Origin: Lachnospiraceae bacterium
GTDB lineage: Bacteria > Bacillota > Clostridia > Lachnospirales > Lachnospiraceae
Direction: 5' to 3'
NCBI GenBank assembly: GCA_900766915.1
Contig: CAAFXE010000257.1
Location: 70,290-134,289 of the forward strand
Length of the DNA: 64,000 nt
Shown here: piece after piece, positions 58,183-64,000 of the stretch
How positions within the stretch are numbered: the first letter of the stretch is position 1
How the letters are laid out: each line of letters opens with the position of its first letter
Notes under the pieces: model-generated
What the model was told of the DNA's origin: nothing
Seen by the model: only the letters and a program-made list of their open reading frames with translations
The model's database searches: none
Position numbers and translations under genes: made by a program

Positions 58183-59295
58183 ATGAGAGCATTTGGTATT
58201 ATCAGTTCTTCAGGAAATCATATTCATGTTGAAGGAATGCAGGACTACCGTTCTATTGGTGCATTCTCCTTCTTAGGACGTTACCGTGCCATCGACTTCC
58301 CGATGTCTAACATGAGCAACAGCGGTATCGAACACGTAGAAGTATTAATGAGCAACAACCCGCGTTCTTTAGTAGAGCACTTAGGTTCCGGACGTCATTA
58401 TAATATTAACTCCAAACGAGGCAAAGTTCAGTTACTCTTCACAGAAGGCGGTGCTGCAACAAGCTTCTATAACACAAATATGGCAGGCTTTGCACAGAAT
58501 CTGGAAAGCATCCAGAAGGCTCCTGCTGATTATGTAGTAATTGCTCCGGGTTACATGATCTATACACAGGATTATGACAAGCTATTAGATCAGCATATTG
58601 AATCCGGTGCAGATATTACCTTACTGTATCATTCCGTAGAAACAGCTACCGAAGATTTCTTAAACTGTGATATTCTGACATTAAACCGCCAAAATGGTGT
58701 AGAAGGTCTTACCAGAAACCGTGGTGCTGAAGATTCTGTAAAGATCTTTATGGATACCTATGTAATGAAGAAAACTCTGTTCCTTGACCTGATTGCTAAG
58801 GCTCGCAGCATTTCTTCTATGTACACACTTGCTCAGATCGTAAATAACTACTGCAAAGAGCTGGATGTACGCGGCGTAGAACATGTTGGTTATTTTGCAA
58901 CCTTAACAGATTTCAAGAGTGTATATAAAGCAAATATGTCTCTCATCGATTACAATAATGCAAAATTACTGTTCGATGAAAAATGGCCGATTTATACACG
59001 TACAAGCGACTCCTGCCCAACCCAGTACTATGAAGAAGCAGAAGTTAAATGCTCCGTTGTTGCAAACGGATGTCTGATCCAGGGTAATCTGGAAGGCTGT
59101 GTTGTAGGACGTGGCTGTACCATCGGAAAAGACTGTGTCATCAAAAACTGTGTCATCTCTTCTGACGTCGTAGTTGCAGACGGAACACATTTGGAAAACT
59201 TAATTGTAGATAAACATGCAAGAGTTCTCCATGCAAAAGAAATTATTGCAACTCCTGATAATCCGGGATATGTAAAACGTGGTGACATCATCTAA
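58183..59295 (+). CDS. glgD: GlgD regulatory subunit of glucose-1-phosphate adenylyltransferase
   Basis: Paralogue of GlgC, 370 aa, whose nucleotide-binding loop (MRAFGIISSSGNHIHVEG) lacks the GGRGSRL motif, so it is probably inactive alone and activates GlgC, as in other Firmicutes. YRAIDFPMSNMSNSGIEHVEVL matches the family. The C-terminus keeps beta-helix repeats (VVGRGCTIGKDCVIKNCVI). Directly follows glgC; glgA and glgB are not in the window. Confidence 0.95.
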   Translation: MRAFGIISSSGNHIHVEGMQDYRSIGAFSFLGRYRAIDFPMSNMSNSGIEHVEVLMSNNPRSLVEHLGSGRHYNINSKRGKVQLLFTEGGAATSFYNTNMAGFAQNLESIQKAPADYVVIAPGYMIYTQDYDKLLDQHIESGADITLLYHSVETATEDFLNCDILTLNRQNGVEGLTRNRGAEDSVKIFMDTYVMKKTLFLDLIAKARSISSMYTLAQIVNNYCKELDVRGVEHVGYFATLTDFKSVYKANMSLIDYNNAKLLFDEKWPIYTRTSDSCPTQYYEEAEVKCSVVANGCLIQGNLEGCVVGRGCTIGKDCVIKNCVISSDVVVADGTHLENLIVDKHARVLHAKEIIATPDNPGYVKRGDII

Positions 59296-59326
59296 AATTG
59301 AGTAAGTTATTTCAGCCTTACATAAT

Positions 59327-59354
59327 AAAGGGATATCCGTTTGGATATCCCTTT
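59327..59354. terminator. Bidirectional terminator between glgD and the PspC gene
   Basis: AAAGGGATATCC and GGATATCCCTTT pair perfectly around GTTT with A/T flanks; it serves the convergent glgD and PspC transcripts. Confidence 0.88.
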
Positions 59355-59358
59355 AATT

Positions 59359-59538
59359 TTACACTTCCGGCATAATCAATGCTGCAATGATATAGGCGAT
59401 CAATCCTGTGCCAAAGGATGCGATGGATAATATTACCCAGATCAGGCGGATCACCGTAGGATCAATATTTAAATATTCTCCAATACCTCCACATACACCA
59501 CAAATCATTCTGTTTGCTGATTTTACCAATCTTTTCAT
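59359..59538 (-). CDS. PspC-domain membrane protein (59 aa)
   Basis: MKRLVKSANRMICGVCGGIG then EYLNIDPTVIRLIWVILSIA is the standard PspC-domain beginning, followed by a hydrophobic segment ending in ALIMPEV. PspC-type proteins respond to envelope stress. AAGGAGG precedes the chosen ATG at 59536-59538; another ATG seven bases upstream is out of frame. It is co-directional with the DUF4097 gene 14 bases away and may be part of the same envelope-response unit. Confidence 0.9.
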   Translation of the reverse strand: MKRLVKSANRMICGVCGGIGEYLNIDPTVIRLIWVILSIASFGTGLIAYIIAALIMPEV

Positions 59539-59552
59539 GACTCATTTCCTCC

Positions 59553-60518
59553 TTAGTTTGCTGAATCTATACTTACATTTCCTAAATTACATTCTATCTT
59601 GATTGTAGCATTCTTCTGATGATCAATGATTTTTTTCTTAGAAAGGCCGCTGTAGCTTTCTTTCCCGATATCTACATTTCCGGCACCACATTCGATCTCA
59701 TAATTATAATCATCCAATTTTGCTTCCAGTATTAGATCGGTATTTCCCATATGACATTCCACATCGGCATGCTGCTTAATGGTTCCGGAAAAGGTGATAT
59801 CTCCCATGCCTACATTGGTATCCAGTTTTGTGATCTTTCCGTCAGTTATCACCACTTCACCTGCACCGACCTCAATTTCTGCCTGGTCTGCAGTCAGATT
59901 TTCAATTTCCACCCGACCGGCTCCCAGCTCCAGATCAAACTCATTTGCTTCCAGATCAGCGATTGTCACATTGCTGGCTGCAAGTTCAAGCTCTACCTCC
60001 GTAAACTTACAGTCTTTTGGAATCCCTATAAACAGTTCATTATTATTTTGCTTCTGATCTGCCTTAATATGGAGAACTCCATTTTCCACATACACCTGAT
60101 ACTGTCCGTCCGTTTTCACGGAAAACTCTTTACTTCCATCCACCTGACAGATCTGAATCTCTGACCGATGTGCTTCTAAATGCAGGCTGCTTACCTGATT
60201 TTTGTCTACACTTTGCTGTCCCTGATATGTTGCGGAGGAAGTGCTGTCAGTCTGCCCGGAATCTCCATTATTTCCGTGATGACTGTTTGTTTCCTCATGA
60301 TGCCAGCTGCCATTATGATAGAAATAATCATCGGTCTCATCATCATAAACGTCTTCCTCATCATTGTCAAACCACCAGTGAACGTGTCCAAATGGATTCA
60401 TGATCATTCTTACAGAGGTAACTCCACCATTTACGGCAAATCCTATGGCTGATAAAACAATACCAAGACCTACCATCGCCGCAGCCACAATTAACAATAT
60501 TTTTGTTATCTTTTTCAT
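59553..60518 (-). CDS. DUF4097-family beta-repeat protein with N-terminal anchor (321 aa)
   Basis: One membrane segment (about residues 7-29) is followed by a low-complexity Asp/His/Ser/Glu-rich linker (DNDEEDVYDDETDDYFYHNG, HHGNNGDSGQTDSTSS) and a C-terminal right-handed beta-repeat domain with regular hydrophobic strands (FDLELGAGRVEIENL, AEIEVGAGEVVITD, LDTNVGMGDITFSG). DUF4097 proteins are usually found with PadR and DUF1700 genes, as here. Function unknown; an extracytoplasmic sensor or adhesin-like role is a guess. Confidence 0.85.
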   Translation of the reverse strand: MKKITKILLIVAAAMVGLGIVLSAIGFAVNGGVTSVRMIMNPFGHVHWWFDNDEEDVYDDETDDYFYHNGSWHHEETNSHHGNNGDSGQTDSTSSATYQGQQSVDKNQVSSLHLEAHRSEIQICQVDGSKEFSVKTDGQYQVYVENGVLHIKADQKQNNNELFIGIPKDCKFTEVELELAASNVTIADLEANEFDLELGAGRVEIENLTADQAEIEVGAGEVVITDGKITKLDTNVGMGDITFSGTIKQHADVECHMGNTDLILEAKLDDYNYEIECGAGNVDIGKESYSGLSKKKIIDHQKNATIKIECNLGNVSIDSAN

Positions 60519-60524
60519 CTTGAT

Positions 60525-61211
60525 TTATACCTCCTTTCTTGCAAAGGGTTTTTGAAGCAGGCTGACAAGTCCCCGAATCATCGGAGGTAATAATTTATAT
60601 ACGATCCAGATACCTGCCATGGCCAGTAAGATTCCGATTCCAAAAAGCAGCAGTGCTGCGCCAAATAAAAGAATTGCAACGGGCGGTGTCACAAACAACG
60701 TGCCAACTGCAGAAGCAAATACCGCTGCTCCGGCAATCAGTAATGCAACTCCTGCAATAAACATTGCAAACAAGATTGCTGCGATTGCCACGATGACACC
60801 AAATAACACGGATACAATTCCAATGAGAACGGGTCCCAGAATCGGCAATGCGAAAATTGCAAGAATCAGGATGAGCACCAGTCCTCCGGTTCCCAGTCCC
60901 TTCATCCGGTCTGAAAACTTCTGCCGATCTTTTGTCTGTCCACCGATGATCTCTGCTTTTTCCTCCGTCTCATATCCCTGAAAGCCCTTTTCTGTAAATT
61001 CCCCTGCTTCTGCATTTGGATCCTTTAAGCCTTCCCGGATGGTTGCGGCTACCTTTTCCGGAGAACCAAGGGAAGCGATTACTTCCTCTTCCTTCTCTTC
61101 ACCTGCATCATCAAAATAATCCTCGTAATAAGTTAACGCCTCTTCTCTTTCTGCTTCCGGAATATCCGCAAGCAGGTTTTTCAGTTTTTCCATAAATTCT
61201 GCTCTACTCAT
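60525..61211 (-). CDS. DUF1700-family membrane protein with N-terminal HAAS-like domain (228 aa)
   Basis: MSRAEFMEKLKNLLADIPEA then EEALTYYEDYFDDAGEE and EEVIASLGSPEKVAATIREGL is the HAAS/DUF1700 helical start. A cytoplasmic linker and four or more hydrophobic segments follow (GLGTGGLVLILILAIFALPILG, ...IVIYKLLPPMIRGLVSLLQK). The start at 61209-61211 follows GGGAGGA and overlaps the PadR stop by eight bases. Middle gene of the PadR-DUF1700-DUF4097 operon. Confidence 0.88.
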   Translation of the reverse strand: MSRAEFMEKLKNLLADIPEAEREEALTYYEDYFDDAGEEKEEEVIASLGSPEKVAATIREGLKDPNAEAGEFTEKGFQGYETEEKAEIIGGQTKDRQKFSDRMKGLGTGGLVLILILAIFALPILGPVLIGIVSVLFGVIVAIAAILFAMFIAGVALLIAGAAVFASAVGTLFVTPPVAILLFGAALLLFGIGILLAMAGIWIVYKLLPPMIRGLVSLLQKPFARKEV

Positions 61212-61530
61212 GTGACTGTCCTCCCTCGAACATGGAGCTGATTTTCTGTGAATAGCTTTTCCATTCACTTCTGTATAAATTCAGCTGAGCATTTCCCTGC
61301 TCTGTTACTTTATAATATCTTCTGTTTCTCCCTGCACATTCCCTGTCATATACTTCCAGACATCCATCCTTTTGAAGCCTTCGAAGTACCGGATATAGTG
61401 TGGATTCTGACAACTCAATGGCATGCCGTACATCCTGGGTAATCTTATATCCATAGGTACCCTCCGGCTCTCTGGACACGACTGCCAGTACAATGGCATC
61501 CAGCAATGCAGCACCTGTGTTAAATACCAT
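61204..61530 (-). CDS. PadR-family transcriptional regulator, 108 aa
   Basis: Winged-helix regulator: LLDAIVLAVVSREPEGTYGYKITQDV, then TLYPVLRRLQKDGCLEV and NRRYYKVTEQGNAQLN, with a short C-terminal helix (PadR-s1 type). It probably represses its own operon; the promoter upstream is covered by palindromes. GGAGA precedes the ATG at 61528-61530. Confidence 0.93.
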   Translation of the reverse strand: MVFNTGAALLDAIVLAVVSREPEGTYGYKITQDVRHAIELSESTLYPVLRRLQKDGCLEVYDRECAGRNRRYYKVTEQGNAQLNLYRSEWKSYSQKISSMFEGGQSHE

Positions 61531-61554
61531 CTGCCGGTCTCCTTTCTTTTATGT

Positions 61555-61618
61555 AATATTATATGTTGTATAATATTGTTGTTGCATATAATATATGACG
61601 TATAATATTATATGTCAA
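61555..61618 (-). promoter_or_regulatory. PadR operon promoter overlapped by two palindromic operators
   Basis: On the minus strand TTGACA (61613-61618), 17 bases, TATATT (61590-61595). AATATTATA-TGTTG-TATAATATT (61555-61577) lies just downstream of the start region, and TGACGTATAATATTATATGTCA-type symmetry (61596-61617, 22 bases, two mismatches) covers the spacer and part of the -35. Both are A/T-rich dyads of the size PadR dimers bind. Confidence 0.7.
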
Positions 61619-61669
61619 TAGGTTTAAGAAAAATTTAAGGTTTCTATCTCACATGGACAGTTATTCCTC

Positions 61670-61712
61670 GAATCAGAACACTAGTCTTTCGTTACTCTCC
61701 ATACTCTGATTC
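61670..61712. repeat. Inverted repeat GAATCAGA...TCTGATTC
   Basis: Perfect 8-bp arms (61670-61677 and 61705-61712) across 27 bases, in the intergenic stretch between the PadR promoter and the SDR terminator. Otherwise I see nothing in 61620-61786. Confidence 0.5.
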
Positions 61713-61786
61713 TACATAAAAGTGCCTCTTTCTGATAGACGAGATTTTCATCCATTTGTGTCGATTTTATAGGTTTTTACTAACAC

Positions 61787-61816
61787 AAAAAGGGGGCTGT
61801 AAACAGCCCCTTTTTT
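61787..61816 (-). terminator. Terminator of the SDR gene
   Basis: AAAAAGGGGGCTGT and ACAGCCCCTTTTTT pair around AA, right after the stop codon; A and T runs on both sides. Confidence 0.88.
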
Positions 61817-61818
61817 CA

Positions 61819-62508
61819 TCACACTATGTTATCTTCTATCTGAGGACGTATTACAATGTCATGAACACATCCTTCCTCATTCTCAATACATGCCTTTATC
61901 ATCCTGGCAACGGTCTCCGGTTTCAGGTAATTATGGTTCGGTACAGCCCTGAAACTGGTGTCTACACCACCCGGATACACGTTGCACACACCAATATTCT
62001 CGCTTTTTACCTCCTTAAGCAGGATTTTACTGATTCCCTCCATCGCATCCTTACTTGCACTATAGCTGCCGGTCAATGGTGAATTGAACAGGCAACAGCT
62101 GCTTAAAATATTGACGATCAGTCCTGATTTCTGTTTGCTCATCACCGGATACATTTCCTGAATAATTCCTAAAGGACTTACACAGTTCAATTCAAACATA
62201 TATCTCAAATCGCTCAGATTGATTTCGGTAACTTTATCCTTCTTTGTATTGGCACCTGCATTATTGACAATGACATCTATGGTATCAAGTTTTTCTTTTA
62301 CTCTTTGGCAGAATTCATGACGAATTGAATCATCCGTTATATCAAAGCACTGATGAAATACACATGCATCACCCACTTTTTCAATGAGTGCATCCATTTT
62401 TTCTTCACTTCTTCCGCAAAGAATTAATTCATACTCTTTGGCAAGCAGTATTGCCAAAGCTCTTCCTATTCCATCTGTAGCCCCGGTAATAAGTACTCTC
62501 TTTTTCAT
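61819..62508 (-). CDS. Short-chain dehydrogenase/reductase (SDR), 229 aa
   Basis: NAD(P)-dependent oxidoreductase of the classical SDR fold. VLITGATDGIGRALAIL is the cofactor-binding TGxxxGxG motif, IVNNAGAN the NNAG motif, and YSASKDAMEG carries the catalytic Tyr-Ser-Lys (Y at about residue 151, K at 155) with the preceding Ser in NILSSCCLF. GGVDTSFRAV is typical of the substrate loop. The substrate is not predictable. Transcribed alone. Confidence 0.93.
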   Translation of the reverse strand: MKKRVLITGATDGIGRALAILLAKEYELILCGRSEEKMDALIEKVGDACVFHQCFDITDDSIRHEFCQRVKEKLDTIDVIVNNAGANTKKDKVTEINLSDLRYMFELNCVSPLGIIQEMYPVMSKQKSGLIVNILSSCCLFNSPLTGSYSASKDAMEGISKILLKEVKSENIGVCNVYPGGVDTSFRAVPNHNYLKPETVARMIKACIENEEGCVHDIVIRPQIEDNIV

Positions 62509-62633
62509 GTTACACTTCCTTTGTTATTTGTCAAAATTTTGTATGCAATAGAACCTGCACGATTCATGATTATCATAATATAGCTAATGGCGAAATGCAA
62601 TGCATTCCGCCAAAATGTCCGTTCTAAAGAAAC

Positions 62634-63011
62634 TTACTTATTCATAGCAAACAGGGAAATCAAGCCAATGATCACAAGAACCGGCAGTGCTATGATATTA
62701 CTTAATTCTCTAAAAGTGAATGCCTTTAAAATACCATTGAGCTAATTCCCATTTTCCCATCTTGCTATTCTTATACCAAGTACGCTGAATTCTCCATATA
62801 CAAAGGAGTCTTCATTGGATAAATGGTACACTTGTGAAAAGCCTAAGCTGCCATATTCAGCAAGTTCGTCTGCAATATGGCTTCCTGAAATACGTAGCAG
62901 AGGATATTTTCCAGGATCTGTGCTTCCAATCAGGCGGAAGCCTTCGATCAAGACAAAAATTCCCCAACAGAGAATAACTGTAAGAAATGCTTTTAGTAGT
63001 TTTATCTTCAT
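62634..63011 (-). pseudogene. Membrane-anchored small protein gene interrupted by an in-frame amber codon
   Basis: From ATG 63011 the frame encodes 89 residues: an N-terminal hydrophobic segment (FLTVILCWGIFVLIEGF), then LIGSTDPGKYPLLRIS and FSVLGIRIARWENGN, ending at TAG (62742-62744). The same frame then stays open for 35 residues (LNGILKAFTFRELSN, then IIALPVLVIIGLISLFAMNK) to a TAA at 62634-62636, adding a second strong membrane helix. No start codon with a ribosome site opens this part. This looks like one two-helix protein broken by a nonsense change. No pyrrolysine genes are visible to support readthrough. Confidence 0.55.
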
Positions 63012-63048
63012 TTTTCCATCTTGTCTCCTCTACAAACTGTCCAAATGA

Positions 63049-63763
63049 TTATTTAGAGTCATTTAATTGATTTGAAAGAAACAAATAATTTTCATCTTCT
63101 TTTTTTATGACGGCAATACATTTTTTCTCATCATATAATTTTGAATACACCACATTTATATTTCCCATTTCGTCTATAAACTGATCCAAAACCATTGTAG
63201 AACAATTCTTCCAAATCAACATCTTTAGGAGAATCATAAAAAGAACTTAAACATAAATTGGCAAAAGCATTTTCTCCAATACCTTCATTGTTGAAAAAGT
63301 CATTTGGTAATATAAGCTCTTTTGATTCATTCAAAGATTCTGCCTGTTCCAACTTTTCAAATAGGACTGAAGCTTCGTCATTTACCGCAACATACTTCTT
63401 ATCATTACAATAGATACTTCCATTTTTATTGACTGTAAACTGATTTTCTGGTGCATTAAAATGTACAATCAACAAATAATCTTCTGAGGTATATGAAATA
63501 CCTCGACTGGTTCCTACATATTTTAATTGAACTTTCTCCATTTGCTCTTTCAGGGAAGTAATTACTTCTTTGTCTCTTATTTCTACCAAGATTCCCTCAT
63601 CTCCGGAACCCTTATCTGTTTCAATACGGATATACGCAATCTCTTCGTTATTTTTGAGTGGTTCTATCAAGTCCACCAGAGAAATCCTGTGCATAAATAT
63701 CCATAAAACTGAAATTAAAATGACCGCCAAAAGAAAGAGTCCATATTTTGTTTTTTTTGCCAT
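63049..63763 (-). pseudogene. Frameshifted gene for a membrane-anchored extracytoplasmic protein
   Basis: The main frame (63131-63763) encodes 210 residues: an N-terminal helix (YGLFLLAVILISVLWIFMH), then EEIAYIRIETDKGSGDEGIL, VEIRDKEVITSLKEQMEKVQ and NLCLSSFYDSPKDVDLEELF. It then goes off frame. Another frame, open from about 63246 to the TAA at 63049, reads LDQFIDEMGNINVVYSKLYD, EKKCIAVIKKEDENYLFLSN and looks like the true C-terminus. The shift lies between 63131 and 63246. Total restored length about 238 residues. It is followed after 37 bases by the amber-broken gene, so both belong to one decaying operon. Family not recognised. Confidence 0.55.
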
Positions 63764-63901
63764 ATGTTTCTTGCCTCACTAAAATTTACTGTTTTTTTCT
63801 GAACGAAACTCCGGAAATAATTTAATAGATATGTTCATTATACTTCTTTTCTTTTAAATGTACCAGTATGTCCTTAAATTGAACAATTTAGTCCCTGAAC
63901 T

Positions 63902-63969
63902 GTTACTGTTCACTCCGTTCCAGTAACTAGCAAAAATCCATGCAGAATTTGCTTCGCAAATGGATTTTT
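63902..63969. repeat. Palindromic repeat copy 2 plus terminator-like hairpin
   Basis: GTTACTGTTCACTCCGTTCC then AGTAAC (63902-63927) differs from the copy at 55516 by one base. It is followed by AAAAATCCAT (63932-63941) and ATGGATTTTT (63960-63969), perfect arms with an inner ATTTGC/GCAAAT stem and T run. The 240 bases from 63764 to 64000 contain no gene that I can see. Confidence 0.65.
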
Positions 63970-64000
63970 ACTTGTTATCCTGTTGACATCCTATCACATC

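Noticed and set aside
62742..62744. Pyrrolysine reading of the in-frame TAG
   Set aside because: No pyl genes in the window and the host group seldom uses Pyl; a nonsense mutation is simpler.
1..64000. CRISPR array, insertion sequence, prophage or integrase
   Set aside because: No regularly spaced direct repeats, transposase or phage genes were seen; repeats here are isolated palindromes.

Overview
The window reads as chromosomal DNA of a low-to-moderate GC Gram-positive anaerobe of the Clostridia, most likely a Lachnospiraceae gut species in or near Blautia. This rests on gene content and style: ECF and Opp transporters, a Cys-rich GH25 lysozyme, glgC/glgD, MocR and PadR regulators, and an operon whose products resemble Lachnospiraceae proteins of unknown function. 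Strong AGGAGG ribosome sites and TTGACA-17-TATAAT promoters fit. It is inference; no rRNA or phylogenetic marker search was possible. Most genes lie on the minus strand in short, tightly packed or overlapping operons, and no intergenic stretch exceeds about 300 bases once the small genes below are counted.

Layout. 0-2.7 kb: a TetR start, an SGNH hydrolase and an accessory two-gene module (HipA-like kinase plus a protein with a C-terminal helix-turn-helix) preceded by a consensus promoter and symmetric DNA sites. 2.7-9 kb: M19 dipeptidase, a GNAT protein, ispF, a YwlG-like protein, then a pantothenate/CoA cluster (ECF S component, coaBC, coaX) whose divergent coaBC and coaX promoters interlock. 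9-19 kb: AI-2E-type permease, CPBP protease, SASA-type esterase, argS, nfo, a DUF815 ATPase and a polar amino acid ABC transporter. 19-26.4 kb: a six-gene minus-strand operon (MocR regulator, PrsA-like foldase, two proteins of uncharacterised families, an actin/Hsp70-fold-like protein, a TPR-like protein) that looks like one unstudied machine. 26.4-31.4 kb: glnS, pepD, a decayed two-gene GNAT toxin-antitoxin-like pair and a dihydrouridine synthase.

31.6-43 kb is a peptide-use block: oppABCDF, with an OppC carrying about 200 extra extracytoplasmic residues, followed by oligoendopeptidase F and an M18 aminopeptidase; pepD and the M19 dipeptidase would finish the breakdown. 43-51 kb: tRNA-Thr(GGT), pheA, a four-cysteine mini-protein, metA, cobS, a PdaA-like deacetylase, a modular GH25 lysozyme and a MATE exporter. 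51-56.8 kb: an Nramp-like carrier followed by pxpB-pxpC-accB-accC-pxpA. This set contains biotin carboxylase, biotin carrier and both halves of an allophanate/urea-carboxylase-type carboxyltransferase-like unit next to the 5-oxoprolinase subunit, so it may be a biotin-dependent lactamase. 57-59.3 kb: glgC-glgD. 59.3-61.6 kb: PspC, DUF4097, DUF1700 and PadR genes with palindromes over the PadR promoter. 61.8-64 kb: an SDR gene and two membrane-anchored protein genes that appear broken (an internal amber codon; a frameshift).

Small palindromic repeats recur between genes (outer arms such as GTAACTGTTCAGA, or GTTACTGTTCACnCCGTTCCAGTAAC), and a perfect 54-bp palindrome lies between coaX and the permease gene. 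No CRISPR array, insertion sequence, transposase, prophage or rRNA was seen.
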